Positions 8,182-17,175 are shown, numbered from the stretch's first letter. The stretch is 64,000 nucleotides of DNA from QANA01 sp963665505 (GCA_963665505.1 OY762275.1:992001-1056000); one strand, 5' to 3'. Numbers and translations are program-made. Notes: generated from the sequence alone by a model not told the origin.

Positions 8182-8859
8182 TTATTTTGCATGCCGTTTA
8201 TGCCAGGCGTTGCCGCAGGCGCGGCCGATCAGCCGCGAAAAATGGGCCGCCGTGCCCCAGCATACCCGCCATTTGCCCTGGTGTTCAAAATATTTCCCCT
8301 GCCATTTGCAATGGTGGACGATCCCTTTCAGGTGCCCGCGGTAGACGACATGGTCGGCCAGCAGGCATTCCAGTTCTCCTATGTTCAGCACGCCGCTGAT
8401 CCCCAGCGCGTAGGTAACGAAGTCGATGCAGGTGTATGCGTCCGGGATGTAGCCGCGCCGCCCGACGAGCGAGCAGAGGGCCCCGAAGGTGTTGTAGAGG
8501 ATATCGTCCCGGTGCCGGTAAAAATCCACGAGCAGGCTGCGCAGGCGGGCATATTCGGCGGGGCACAGCTCCACCCGGCATACTTTGACTTCGATGTCGT
8601 TCCCGTTCGCTAGATAGCGGGTGGGGCGCTCCACGATGAAGCCGCCGGCCAGAGGCGAGTTTTTGTACCGCCTGCCGAAAGAATACATCGTCCGCAGGTC
8701 TTTGTTGAAAGAGATGGATACGTGGTTATAATACGATTGTGTCAGGGCGCAGATCATCTTCCCGATGCCCGTGCCGGTTTTGGAAAAGACCACATAAATT
8801 GTTTTTGTCTGTTTGCTGTTCATATCCTTCGCTTTTTGATCGCTCTTTTCTACAGGCAT
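8182..8859 (-). CDS. Permuted NlpC/P60 (YiiX/YebB-like) cysteine hydrolase family protein
   Basis: The protein has a histidine in NHVSISFNKD (about residue 45) and a cysteine later in DAYTCIDFVTYALG (about 145). This His-before-Cys order is typical of circularly permuted NlpC/P60-like (YiiX/YebB) papain-fold enzymes. There is no signal peptide, so it may act in the cytoplasm or on a membrane-proximal lipid or amide. The start is uncertain: ATG 8859 (after GAAAGAAT) or ATG 8823 (after AAGG). The C-terminal 40 residues are basic and rich in His, Trp and Cys. Confidence 0.65.
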   Translation of the reverse strand: MPVEKSDQKAKDMNSKQTKTIYVVFSKTGTGIGKMICALTQSYYNHVSISFNKDLRTMYSFGRRYKNSPLAGGFIVERPTRYLANGNDIEVKVCRVELCPAEYARLRSLLVDFYRHRDDILYNTFGALCSLVGRRGYIPDAYTCIDFVTYALGISGVLNIGELECLLADHVVYRGHLKGIVHHCKWQGKYFEHQGKWRVCWGTAAHFSRLIGRACGNAWHKRHAK

Positions 8860-8914
8860 ATTCTTTCAAAGTATAACATATTTTAGACGGTACAAAAAAT
8901 GAATTTTTTGGAAA

Positions 8915-9409
8915 TCACTTGCTAAAACGTTTTTCCATACAAAAATTGCGCAAAACCACGCCCTGACGCACGACCTCCTGCGCCCGCAGCAGCGTATACC
9001 CCCGCGCTTCGAAGAAGCACCGCGCGGTAAGGGAGGCGTCCGTATATACGCGTGCCAGGCCGTGGCTCTGCGCGGTCTTTTCTAGATAATCCGCGATGCG
9101 CCGGCCAATGCCCCTGCGCTGGCAGTCTTTGTGGACATACAGGCGGTCCAGGTACCCGTCGGCGTACAGGTTGCCGAACCCGACAATACGCGCATCCTCC
9201 GTCATGGCGACGATGCATTTGCTGTGCAGGAAAGGCGCGCACCATTTTTCCGGGTCTATGCCGGCCGGCGCCCACGCGTCAAGCTGGGCGGGCGTATAGT
9301 CCCGCGCGGCGACAGTATGGACGGACCCGTAGAAGAGCGCCGCGAGCTGCGCCGCGTCCGTAGGCAGATAAGGGCATAACAAGACCACTTTCTTGGCAGG
9401 TGTAGACAT
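8915..9409 (-). CDS. GNAT-family N-acetyltransferase
   Basis: The 164-residue YafP-like acetyltransferase has GYLDRLYVHKDCQRRGIGRRI as its acetyl-CoA binding motif, followed by a FFEARGYTLLRAQEV segment typical of the GNAT C-terminal half. ATG 9409 lies 12 nt after AGGAGG; a TTG at 9418 is closer to that site and could also be used. The substrate is unknown. It forms its own unit upstream of the convergent terminator region. Confidence 0.8.
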   Translation of the reverse strand: MSTPAKKVVLLCPYLPTDAAQLAALFYGSVHTVAARDYTPAQLDAWAPAGIDPEKWCAPFLHSKCIVAMTEDARIVGFGNLYADGYLDRLYVHKDCQRRGIGRRIADYLEKTAQSHGLARVYTDASLTARCFFEARGYTLLRAQEVVRQGVVLRNFCMEKRFSK

Positions 9410-9480
9410 GTGAAACAAAATCCTCCTTCTCTATAAAAAGAAGCGGGCGCCCGCTGTCCGCGCCCGCCGATGCAAAAAGC

Positions 9481-10845
9481 CTAATTGGAAATGGAAACGA
9501 TGCCGAACGTAGTGGCGAGGTTGCAGTCCAACACGTAACAGCCGTATTCGGGCCCATAGCCGTAGGGGTCTTGTATGTATGCGTCCCATTCGTCGTTGCT
9601 GAAGTACAGGACGGCGTAATCGGCGTTGTAGACGTCCAGCGGCAGATAGGTCGTTTCGATCAGAAGGTATTCGCCGGAATTTTCCCATGTTTCCACCGCC
9701 ACCTGAGCGTGCCCGGGGGGCAGGATGATCATTGCGTGCATGCCCGCCGCCTGGAGCGCGCTGGCCATCAGCAGAGAGGTCTCGATGCAGATGCCACTCT
9801 GGGATTCCATGACGTCGTCGGGCAGCTTGATGCGCTGGATGTCTGTGCCCGCGGTGGAAAAGCTGGTGTTGTTATAGCGGATCCCGGCTTCGCCGCCCAT
9901 CGCGCCCTGGAGAGCCAACGCCTGGTAATAGGTGTTGAGGAACAGGGAATCGTCGTCGAACCCGCCGATGTTCTGGTAGCCGGCAAACGCGTTCATATAG
10001 CTGTCCGTCAGGTATTCGAGCCAGTCGATCGCCTCGCGCTGCAGCTCCAGCACGCCGTCGGATTCGGGCGTCAGCCAGGCGAGCAGGTTGTCATAGGTGC
10101 AGACGCCGAATTCGTCGTCCCAGAGCTGGAAATCATACTTGCTCTTGATGCTGATGGGCACCGTTTCCTGCAGGACGTATTTGCCCGTATCCTGGTCGGT
10201 GACGGTAAAGACGATCTGCGCCTCTTTTTGCGAATCGAGCGAAAGCTCGCCCGTGAGCATGGGCGGACGCACATAGATCTGCGTGATCTGCTCGCTCAGC
10301 GTGAAGAGCTGTTCGTAGGGCTGGGTGAACCCGGGGATCTCCACCCGGACCAGCACGTTGGCTTCGCCGCCTTCACAGGTGGCGGTAAAGTTGATGATGG
10401 AATCCATCGTGCCGTAGAGCGTCGGGTAGATGGTATCGGTCGCTTTGTAGTCCAGTTCGATCTGCTCTTCGGCGCGCAGATAAGAATAGGTGATGTCGGG
10501 CAGCGTGGCGGGCGCGTTGAAGAACAGCAGATACGCGCCCACGCCCGCCGCGGCCAATACGACCGCCAGCAGCGAAAACAGCAGGGCTTTGCCGTGCCGC
10601 TTGGGCTTCGCCGCCGGTGCGGGGTAGGCCGCGGGCGGCATGGGGGGGCTGTTCCACGTCTGCTCCCGCGCCGGTTGTTCTTTCGCAAAAGGCGCGCCGG
10701 CCGGCGCCGCGGGTGGCGGGGCGGGCCTGTTCGCCTGCTGCAAAGGGGCGGCGGGCTGCTCCGGCGCGGGCTGTCTGGCGCCGCAGGCGGAACAAAACTG
10801 CGTATTTTCTTCCAGCGGGGCGCCGCATTGTATACAGTATCTCAT
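9481..10845 (-). CDS. Zinc-ribbon, membrane-anchored transglutaminase-like protein
   Basis: The order is: an N-terminal zinc ribbon (CIQCGAPLEENTQFCSACG), a proline/alanine-rich linker, one transmembrane helix near residues 87-108, and a large extracytoplasmic part ending in a transglutaminase-like core. The likely catalytic Cys is in SGICIETSLLMASALQAAG, the His in PPGHAQVAVE and the acidic residue near LLIETTYLPLD. It may be a surface protease or crosslinking enzyme, or an inactive fold. Its ATG directly follows the TAA of the upstream lipoprotein gene, so the two are co-translated and likely work together. Confidence 0.7.
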   Translation of the reverse strand: MRYCIQCGAPLEENTQFCSACGARQPAPEQPAAPLQQANRPAPPPAAPAGAPFAKEQPAREQTWNSPPMPPAAYPAPAAKPKRHGKALLFSLLAVVLAAAGVGAYLLFFNAPATLPDITYSYLRAEEQIELDYKATDTIYPTLYGTMDSIINFTATCEGGEANVLVRVEIPGFTQPYEQLFTLSEQITQIYVRPPMLTGELSLDSQKEAQIVFTVTDQDTGKYVLQETVPISIKSKYDFQLWDDEFGVCTYDNLLAWLTPESDGVLELQREAIDWLEYLTDSYMNAFAGYQNIGGFDDDSLFLNTYYQALALQGAMGGEAGIRYNNTSFSTAGTDIQRIKLPDDVMESQSGICIETSLLMASALQAAGMHAMIILPPGHAQVAVETWENSGEYLLIETTYLPLDVYNADYAVLYFSNDEWDAYIQDPYGYGPEYGCYVLDCNLATTFGIVSISN

Positions 10846-11709
10846 TTAGGCGACCTCCTCTCCCATGGCGTCGAGCAGGGTGCGGCAATTTTCACGCAGT
10901 TCGTCCGCGAGCTTGCCGATGCTGCCGTTCAGCCGGTCTTTCACTTTCTGGTATTGCATGTTGAAATCTTCCGTCAGGCGCAAGCCGTATTTATCCAGCA
11001 GGATCTCTATGCGCAGGCTCATGTTTTCGGCGGAATAGAAGCTCAGCGTATCGCCCAGATACGCCGCTTTATACAGCGATTCCAGCACGGTCTTGTAATT
11101 TTCTATCTGGGTGATGTAGAGGTCGTTCGTCTGGGACATGTAGGCGGGGCATTCCACGGCCCGCAGATTTGTGCAGGCAAGGTCCATCGCGCTCCAGAGC
11201 GTGTCGATATAGCTCAGCTCATCTGCGTCGCTTTCCGTATCGAATTCGTAAATGGGGCTGGACGCCTCCTGATAATCGAAATAGAACGTGAAGATGGACA
11301 TCAGGTCGTTCAGCGCAGTATGGAGCTTATCAAAATACACCTGCGCCGCTTCTATCGTAGTGTCCACCTGTTCGACGCCCGTCTTTTGGAGCGCGTTCAC
11401 CGCCGCGCCGTAGCTCTCCACACCCTGGATGTAAGACGCGAGTTCGGCGGCTTTCTGCTGGTTTTCCTCCAGCACGGCCTGCTCGTCGTAGTCGTATTCT
11501 TCGGTGCCGTTTTCCATTTCCTCCAGGGACTCTTCCGATTCGGTGATCTGCCACTCGATGATCCCAAGAGCGCCGTTCACGGTCGCTTCCGCGGCCCGGA
11601 CGGTATTGTATACGGCCCGGAGCTGTTCACCGCCTTCGGGTGTGCGCGCACAGCCCGCCATGCAGGCGACGCTGAGCGCCGCTAAAAAAATACAGATGAA
11701 ACGTTTCAA
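10846..11709 (-). CDS. Lipoprotein, coiled-coil-rich, function unknown
   Basis: TTG 11709 follows GGAAAGGAG with 8 nt spacing and gives a signal peptide with lipobox MAGC (FLAALSVACMAGCA). This start is preferred to the longer upstream frame. The mature part is acidic, helical and rich in Glu/Gln/Tyr, with no recognised domain. It is cotranscribed with the zinc-ribbon transglutaminase-like gene (stop and start codons are adjacent). An extracytoplasmic partner or substrate of that enzyme is inference. Confidence 0.6.
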   Translation of the reverse strand: MKRFICIFLAALSVACMAGCARTPEGGEQLRAVYNTVRAAEATVNGALGIIEWQITESEESLEEMENGTEEYDYDEQAVLEENQQKAAELASYIQGVESYGAAVNALQKTGVEQVDTTIEAAQVYFDKLHTALNDLMSIFTFYFDYQEASSPIYEFDTESDADELSYIDTLWSAMDLACTNLRAVECPAYMSQTNDLYITQIENYKTVLESLYKAAYLGDTLSFYSAENMSLRIEILLDKYGLRLTEDFNMQYQKVKDRLNGSIGKLADELRENCRTLLDAMGEEVA

Positions 11710-11890
11710 ATTGCCGGCTCCTTTCCATAGGGGGCAGGTAATGCAGCCCGCCGCTTTTTCCTCTGCTGCGCGGATCGCGAAAAAACTGCAAAATTCGCGG
11801 CCCTTACCGTTATTATAGGGCGCACGGCGGGTTTTTTCAATCAAAATAAGGGAAAAGGCGGCGAAAATCCCGGCGGTCGCGCGCACTAAA

Positions 11891-11920
11891 TAAAAAAGCC
11901 CGCGGCCTGCGCACGCGGGC
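11891..11920 (-). terminator. Terminator of the 12-kb membrane protein gene
   Basis: On the minus strand GCCCGC-gtgcgcaggcc-GCGGGC is followed by a T-run (plus-strand A-run at 11891-11897). Confidence 0.75.
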
Positions 11921-11934
11921 GGAGCGGGCCGTGT

Positions 11935-12345
11935 TCAGGCGGCCTGTTTGTTCTGTACGGCTCCGATCAGATAAAGCACGGGCAGGACAAGGCCGGTCAG
12001 GCTGGTCCATTCAAATCCGTTGGAAATGATCGAAACGACGGTGAGCACGATGACCAGGATGCCGAACGCCAGGCAGATGCCCGCCTTTTCGGGCTTGTTC
12101 GCATTGGCGATGCCCAATATCCCCGTGACGAACTCGAAGATGGTGGGCAGGAACGCAAAAAGTATGAGAACCGTGCTGGCCGCCGCGATGCCTGAGCCGG
12201 CAAAAAAGCTGCCGAGCGCGCCGAGGGCCAGCATGCTGATAAGCATCAGGATAAGGGCCAGCGAACTGAAAATGACCATCAGTATGCCTGTCACCTTGAG
12301 CAGTCCTTTCCCGGGTGCCTGCGGGGCTGCATTGTTGTATTGCAT
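11935..12345 (-). CDS. Small four-helix membrane protein
   Basis: The 136-residue product, starting at ATG 12345 after AGGAGGGAACAAACC, has four hydrophobic segments (for example VTGILMVIFSSLALILML and AGICLAFGILVIVLTVVSII). No family name is certain; it resembles generic clostridial membrane proteins of unknown function. It is monocistronic and diverges from lgt. Confidence 0.65.
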   Translation of the reverse strand: MQYNNAAPQAPGKGLLKVTGILMVIFSSLALILMLISMLALGALGSFFAGSGIAAASTVLILFAFLPTIFEFVTGILGIANANKPEKAGICLAFGILVIVLTVVSIISNGFEWTSLTGLVLPVLYLIGAVQNKQAA

Positions 12346-12490
12346 GGTTTGTTCCCTCCTTAGAAACAAGATTTGCCTTCAGTGTACCAATAAACGAAAG
12401 CGTTGTCTATCCGGCGGAAGTATTTTGCTGTTTTTTCCAATTTCTGGTTTTATATTCGCCGGAACGTCCCGCGAAGGCGCGGGGCAAGGC

Positions 12491-12519
12491 TTGACGGCTG
12501 CGGGCGGGCAACCTATAAT
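12491..12519 (+). promoter_or_regulatory. Sigma-A promoter of lgt
   Basis: TTGACG (12491-12496), 17-nt spacer, TATAAT (12514-12519), 55 nt before the lgt ATG. Confidence 0.75.
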
Positions 12520-12574
12520 AAAAGAATAATAAAAGCGGGAGCGGCTTTTTTGTTCCCGTCCGGGGAGGCAATCT

Positions 12575-13507
12575 ATGGATGTGTATCTGGTCAGGCATCT
12601 TTTCGGGATAGAATGGCTGAACATACGCTGGTACTCGTTTATCATATGCATCGGCATCTGCGCCGGGATAGCGGTGGGCCTGCTGCTCGCCAAAAAACGG
12701 GGATATTCTTCCGATCTGCCGCTGGACCTTGTGCTGGTCTGTATCCCGTTGGCGTTCCTCTTTGCGCGCATCTATTATGTGGCGTTCAGTTGGGAATATT
12801 ATAAAGACGACCTCCTTTCCATCTTTGCCGTATGGGAAGGCGGCATTGCGTTCTATGGCGGGTTCAGCGGCGCCGTCTTCGGGGCCTGGCTGTTCAGCCG
12901 CCGTAACAAGATCCCGTTCGGCGACATTCTGGACGTCGGGGCGCCCGCGCTCATCCTGGGGCAGGCCATTGGCCGCTGGGGCAACTTCATCAACCAGGAA
13001 GCTTACGGCAACCTGATCACCAATACGTCCCTGAAATGGTTTCCCTACGGGGTCTATATCGATAATCTCGGCGAATGGCACCAGGCCACGTTTTTTTATG
13101 AGAGCATCTGGAACCTGCTGGTGTTTTTCGCGCTGCTGTGGTATTTCAAACGCGCGCGCCGCAAAGGCAATGTGTTTGTGCTATACCTGGTCCTGTACGG
13201 AGCGGGGCGGGCATATATCGAGGGCCTGCGGACGGACAGCCTCTGGCTGATCGACGGCGTGATCCGCGTTTCGCAGCTTTTGAGCGTGCTGTTTATCCTC
13301 TTTGGCGTGGCCTATTTGCTGTATATGCATAGCAAACCCGTGCGTGCGCCGGCCTATACGGGCAAGTATGCGCGCAAGCGCCCGGCGGATGCCGTTCCGT
13401 CCGAGGAAGCCCCCGCGCCCGCAGGGGCGGAAGCGCAGCCGGAAAGCCCGCGGGCAGAGGGAAAGGCCCCCCCCGCCGATGCAGACAAAGACGACGGGCA
13501 GGCCTAA
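12575..13507 (+). CDS. lgt: Prolipoprotein diacylglyceryl transferase
   Basis: Lgt transfers diacylglycerol from phosphatidylglycerol to the lipobox Cys of prolipoproteins in the membrane. Diagnostic motifs are visible: GGIAFYGGFSGA, the signature GQAIGRWGNFINQEAYG and the C-terminal RAYIEGLRTDSL. The protein has seven or so membrane helices. The last 60 residues (from about 250) are an unusual Ala/Pro/Glu-rich tail absent from typical 260-280-residue Lgt proteins. ATG 12575 follows GGGGAGG. Several lipoproteins in this window are its predicted clients. Confidence 0.95.
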   Translation: MDVYLVRHLFGIEWLNIRWYSFIICIGICAGIAVGLLLAKKRGYSSDLPLDLVLVCIPLAFLFARIYYVAFSWEYYKDDLLSIFAVWEGGIAFYGGFSGAVFGAWLFSRRNKIPFGDILDVGAPALILGQAIGRWGNFINQEAYGNLITNTSLKWFPYGVYIDNLGEWHQATFFYESIWNLLVFFALLWYFKRARRKGNVFVLYLVLYGAGRAYIEGLRTDSLWLIDGVIRVSQLLSVLFILFGVAYLLYMHSKPVRAPAYTGKYARKRPADAVPSEEAPAPAGAEAQPESPRAEGKAPPADADKDDGQA

Positions 13508-13549
13508 GGCGCATGCAAACAATTTTGAGACAAAAGAAGGAAATGCGAC

Positions 13550-14998
13550 ATGCGTAACCTGACAATGCTGACCGACCTGTACCAGTTGACGATGATGTAC
13601 GGGTATTTCAAGAAGAACGTCCATGAGAGACTGGCCGTGTTCGACATGTTTTTCCGCAACCCGGTGGGGGAGTCCTCCTACGCGCTGATGGCGGGGGTGG
13701 AACAACTGATCGGGTTCATCAACGAGCTGCGCTTCGAAAAAGAAGACATCGCCTATCTGCGCACGCTCGGCCTGTTCGATGAAGACTTTCTTTCCTATCT
13801 GCATACGCTACGCTTCGACGGCGAGCTGTATGCCATCCCCGAAGGGACGCCCGTGTTCCCGGGCGAACCGCTGGTGCGCGTCAAAGCCAGGGTCATCGTC
13901 GCCCAGTTGATAGAGACGGCGCTTTTAAATATCATCAACCACCAGACGCTGATCGCCACCAAGGCCAGCCGGATCGTGTATGCGGCCAGGGGCGATGCCG
14001 TGCTCGAATTCGGCCTGCGCCGTGCCCAGGGGCCGGATGCCGGCCTGTACGGCGCGCGCGCGGCCATCATAGGCGGCTGCGATTCCACTTCCAATGTGTT
14101 GACGGCGCAGTATTTCGGCGGTGCCCCCAAAGGCACGCACGCGCATAGCTGGATCATGAGCTTCGACAGCGAACTCGAAGCCTTCCGGGCCTATGCCGAT
14201 GTATTCCCCGACAGCTGCATGCTGCTCGTGGATACGTACGATACGCTCGGGAGCGGTATGCGGAACGCCCTCACCGTGTTCCGCGAACTGCGCGCCCGGG
14301 GCTACGAACCCGTGGGCATCCGGCTGGACAGCGGAGACCTTGCGTATCTTTCCAAACAGTGCCGCAGGATGCTGGACGAAGCCGGCTTCCCCCAGGCAAA
14401 GGTGTGCGCCTCGGGCGACCTGGACGAATGGATCATCAGCGACCTGAAACAGCAGGGCGCTCGGATCGATATCTGGGGCGTGGGGACCAAACTCATCACC
14501 AGCGAAAATTGCCCCGCGCTGGGCGGCGTGTATAAGCTGGCCGCGATCGAGCGCAACGGCAGGCTGGAGCCGCGCATCAAGATCAGCGAGAGCGCCTGGA
14601 AAATTACCAACCCCGGGTATAAACGGCTGGTGCGCCTCTATGACAACGCGACGGGCAAAGCCATCGCCGACCTGATCCTGCTGGCGGACGAGGAAAAAAT
14701 TGATCCTTCCAGGCCGCTCACCATCTTCAGCCCGGTAGAGACGTGGAAGCGTTCGATCCTCACCAATTACAGGGTGCGGGAGCTGCTGGTGCCCGTCTTT
14801 ACGGAGGGCAGGCAGGTCTATACGTCCCCCCATATGCTCGAGATCCGCGAGTATGCGAAACAAGAGCTTGATACGCTGTGGGACGAATACAAGCGCTTTA
14901 CCCGCCCGCACATCTATAAAGTGGACCTCTCCCAGAAGCTGTACGATCTCAAGCACCGCATGATCGTATCCGAGAGCGAGACGCGCGCAACCATATAA
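13550..14998 (+). CDS. pncB: Nicotinate phosphoribosyltransferase
   Basis: PncB makes nicotinate mononucleotide from nicotinate, PRPP and ATP in NAD salvage. The 482 residues show LTDLYQLTMMYGYF at the N-terminus, GTHAHSWIMSF, VGIRLDSGDLAYLS and GVGTKLITSENCPALGG, all characteristic of the family. ATG 13550 follows AAGAAGGAAA. It lies 42 nt after lgt and may share its transcript, ending at the terminator at 15031. Confidence 0.95.
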   Translation: MRNLTMLTDLYQLTMMYGYFKKNVHERLAVFDMFFRNPVGESSYALMAGVEQLIGFINELRFEKEDIAYLRTLGLFDEDFLSYLHTLRFDGELYAIPEGTPVFPGEPLVRVKARVIVAQLIETALLNIINHQTLIATKASRIVYAARGDAVLEFGLRRAQGPDAGLYGARAAIIGGCDSTSNVLTAQYFGGAPKGTHAHSWIMSFDSELEAFRAYADVFPDSCMLLVDTYDTLGSGMRNALTVFRELRARGYEPVGIRLDSGDLAYLSKQCRRMLDEAGFPQAKVCASGDLDEWIISDLKQQGARIDIWGVGTKLITSENCPALGGVYKLAAIERNGRLEPRIKISESAWKITNPGYKRLVRLYDNATGKAIADLILLADEEKIDPSRPLTIFSPVETWKRSILTNYRVRELLVPVFTEGRQVYTSPHMLEIREYAKQELDTLWDEYKRFTRPHIYKVDLSQKLYDLKHRMIVSESETRATI

Positions 14999-15030
14999 CG
15001 CTGAAAAACAGGCCATCCGGTCGTTTGCAG

Positions 15031-15061
15031 GGCCCCGCCGGGACAAGCGGGGTCTTTTTTT
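15031..15061 (+). terminator. Terminator of the lgt-pncB unit
   Basis: GGCCCCGC-cgggacaa-GCGGGGTC followed by seven T residues. Confidence 0.85.
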
Positions 15062-15078
15062 GCCCGCGTTTTTCCGGC

Positions 15079-15107
15079 GCATATTACACCCATATACTTC
15101 ATATATA
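15079..15107 (+). promoter_or_regulatory. Sigma-E-type sporulation promoter of the spoIIIA operon
   Basis: GCATATT (15079-15085) fully matches the Bacillus sigma-E -35 (KMATATT). After a 14-nt spacer comes CATATATA (15100-15107), close to the -10 consensus CATACANT. It lies 30 nt before spoIIIAA, where mother-cell transcription by sigma-E is known in Bacillus. Confidence 0.75.
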
Positions 15108-15136
15108 TAACAAACCAAAGAAGAAGAGATGAAACT

Positions 15137-16039
15137 ATGCAGAAACTGGCAAACGTGATACGGTATCTGGATCCCCGGCTGGCCCATGAACTGTCCGCCT
15201 ACCGGGAACTGACGGCCGAAGAGCTGCGCCTCCGCGCGGACCGGCCCGCCATGCTGTACGGGGCGGGACGGGAATATATCCTGCACTATACGCCTTCCTC
15301 CGCCGAAGTGGAGGGGGCGGTTTTGGCGCTTTCGGGGCACTCGCTCTCCGCCTACAGGGAAGAACTCCGCCAGGGTTTTTTTACGATGCCGGGCGGCATC
15401 CGGGTGGGCGTCGGGGGCTGCGTCGTGGCCGAAGGAGGGGAGGTCCGCATGATGCGCGGCTTCACTTCCCTGAACCTGCGTTTCCCCTGCGAGGTCCGCG
15501 GCATCGGCCGCAAAGTCGCCCGCTATATCACGTGCCGGGGGAAACTGCTGAACACGCTGCTCCTCTCGCCGCCGCAGCAGGGCAAAACGACGCTGCTGCG
15601 CGATATCGTGCGCGGGGTCTCCGCGGGGGAAGGCTTTGCGCCCCAGAAATGCGCGGTGATCGACGAACGCGCCGAACTTTTTGGCGAAGGGTTCGACCTC
15701 GGGCCCAGGACGGACGTGCTGTCCCTCTGCCCCAAAAGCCGGGGGATGTACATGGCGCTCCGTTCCCTCTCGCCCGAAGTGCTGGCGACGGACGAGCTGG
15801 GCAGCCGGGAAGACCTTGCGGCGCTTTTTGAAGCGGCCAATTCGGGCGTCACGGTTATTTCGACCGCCCATGCCCGGGGCTTCGAAGAGTTGCAGCACAA
15901 ATTTTTCTTCCGGGAACTGCTTTCCTTCGGCGTCTTCCAAAGGTTCCTGGTGCTGTCCGACCGCCTCGGGCGGAGCACGGTGGAAAGCGTGTCGGACGCA
16001 TTCCAAAACCTGTTCTGTGCGAAACCTTTCAAACTTTAG
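15137..16039 (+). CDS. spoIIIAA: Stage III sporulation protein AA (secretion-type ATPase)
   Basis: SpoIIIAA is the ATPase of the SpoIIIA-SpoIIQ channel that connects mother cell and forespore. The 300-residue protein has a Walker A region SPPQQGKTTLLRD (about residues 138-150), with Ser where a Gly is usual, and a Walker B-like VLATDELGS followed by DLAALFEAANSGV. It is the first gene of an eight-gene operon in canonical order behind a sigma-E-like promoter. Confidence 0.93.
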   Translation: MQKLANVIRYLDPRLAHELSAYRELTAEELRLRADRPAMLYGAGREYILHYTPSSAEVEGAVLALSGHSLSAYREELRQGFFTMPGGIRVGVGGCVVAEGGEVRMMRGFTSLNLRFPCEVRGIGRKVARYITCRGKLLNTLLLSPPQQGKTTLLRDIVRGVSAGEGFAPQKCAVIDERAELFGEGFDLGPRTDVLSLCPKSRGMYMALRSLSPEVLATDELGSREDLAALFEAANSGVTVISTAHARGFEELQHKFFFRELLSFGVFQRFLVLSDRLGRSTVESVSDAFQNLFCAKPFKL

Positions 16040-16051
16040 GAGGGAGAATCT

Positions 16052-16570
16052 ATGTTGTACAAGATATTTTTCCTGGGGGTTATCCTGTTTTCCAGTATGG
16101 GGATCGGCAACGTCATCGTAGGGGAAAAACGCACGCGCATCCGGCTGCTCACCGCGCTGCAAAAGGGCGGGCGGGCGCTGGAAGACGCATTGGTACTCGA
16201 AGGCCTGCCCCTGATAGAGGGCTTGCGCGCGGCGGAAAAAGCGTCGGAGACCGGCCTGTTCGCCCACATGGCGGAAGCTGCGGCGGCACACCCGGCGTTC
16301 TCGGGCCGCGAAATTGCCGAAACGGTCGCCGCCGGCCTGCCCGAGACGCTGTACCTGCTCCAGCCGCCCGAACTGGAGATCGTGGGCGATCTCATCGCGC
16401 GCGCGGCGTCGGCTGTCTCGCCTGAGCAGATCGGCGACGCGGCGGCGATGTACGGACGCCAGATGTACACGATGATCACCGAGTTGTCGGAAGAACATGC
16501 AAAAAAAGAAAAAACCATCCGCGCGCTGTGCCTGTGCATAGGGCTGGCGCTGGCGGTCATACTTGCTTAA
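16052..16570 (+). CDS. spoIIIAB: Stage III sporulation protein AB
   Basis: The 172-residue product has a hydrophobic N-terminus (FFLGVILFSSMGIGNVIVG), a type II secretion GspF-like helical middle with RLLTALQKGGRALEDAL, and a C-terminal membrane helix (LCLCIGLALAVILA). This is the SpoIIIAB layout. It follows spoIIIAA by 12 nt with AGGAGGGAGA before the ATG. Confidence 0.9.
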   Translation: MLYKIFFLGVILFSSMGIGNVIVGEKRTRIRLLTALQKGGRALEDALVLEGLPLIEGLRAAEKASETGLFAHMAEAAAAHPAFSGREIAETVAAGLPETLYLLQPPELEIVGDLIARAASAVSPEQIGDAAAMYGRQMYTMITELSEEHAKKEKTIRALCLCIGLALAVILA

Positions 16571-16588
16571 AAAACGGAGGGACACACT

Positions 16589-16792
16589 ATGACGGTCAGT
16601 ATAGACCTTGTTTTCAAGATTGCTGCCATCGGCATACTGGTGGCCGTGCTGTACCAGCTGCTGGTGCGCTCGGGCCGCGAAGATATTGCCACGATGGTCT
16701 CGATCGCCGGGCTCATCATCGTGCTGATCATGGTGGTAGACCTGGTGAGCGAGCTATTCGCCAGCGTCAAGAGCGTTTTTGGCCTGTACTGA
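16589..16792 (+). CDS. spoIIIAC: Stage III sporulation protein AC
   Basis: This 67-residue, two-helix membrane protein (VFKIAAIGILVAVLYQLL and ISIAGLIIVLIMVV-type segments) fits SpoIIIAC in length and position. Its TGA overlaps the next ATG by one base (TGATG), which couples the two genes. Confidence 0.9.
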   Translation: MTVSIDLVFKIAAIGILVAVLYQLLVRSGREDIATMVSIAGLIIVLIMVVDLVSELFASVKSVFGLY

Positions 16793-17175
16793 TGGAGATC
16801 GCCAAGATCGCCGCCATCGGCCTGATCGCAGGGGTGCTTGCCGTGACGCTGAAAAAGACCAACCCCGAGATTGCCATGCAGGTGAGCATCGCGGCCGGTA
16901 TCCTGCTTTTTATACTGGTCGTGGACCAGCTTTCCGAAGCGGTCGCCCGTATAGAATCTTTCACGGAAAAATACCAGTCTTTCTGCGAAGGAGCGGGCAT
17001 CGTGCTCAAGGTGGTTGGCATCTCGTATATCGCCGAATTCGCCGTGCAGATCTTGAAAGACGCGGGGGAAGGAGCGCTTTCTTCCAAAGTGGAGATGGCC
17101 GCCAAAGTCGTCATCATGCTGCTCACCCTTCCCCTTTTGGAGGAGTTTGCCGATATGGTGTTCAGCCTTTTGTAG
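16792..17175 (+). CDS. spoIIIAD: Stage III sporulation protein AD
   Basis: The 127-residue membrane protein begins MEIAKIAAIGLIAGVLAVTL. It shows the paralogy to SpoIIIAC in its first half and ends AAKVVIMLLTLPLLEEFADM, typical of SpoIIIAD. The ATG shares a base with the spoIIIAC stop. It is part of the intercellular channel complex in the engulfed-forespore membrane. Confidence 0.9.
   Translation: MEIAKIAAIGLIAGVLAVTLKKTNPEIAMQVSIAAGILLFILVVDQLSEAVARIESFTEKYQSFCEGAGIVLKVVGISYIAEFAVQILKDAGEGALSSKVEMAAKVVIMLLTLPLLEEFADMVFSLL

Noticed and set aside
12520..12575. Possible riboswitch or attenuator before lgt
   Set aside because: Only an imperfect hairpin with an unpaired T-run in its loop is visible; the leader is too short for a known riboswitch.
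13925..16585. Very long minus-strand open frame (886 codons) opposite pncB and spoIIIA
   Set aside because: It lies antisense to well-supported genes, has Arg/Gly/His-rich composition typical of GC-rich antisense frames and shows no domain. The same applies to the long antisense frames at 9571-11685, 5338-7392 and 59586-61001.
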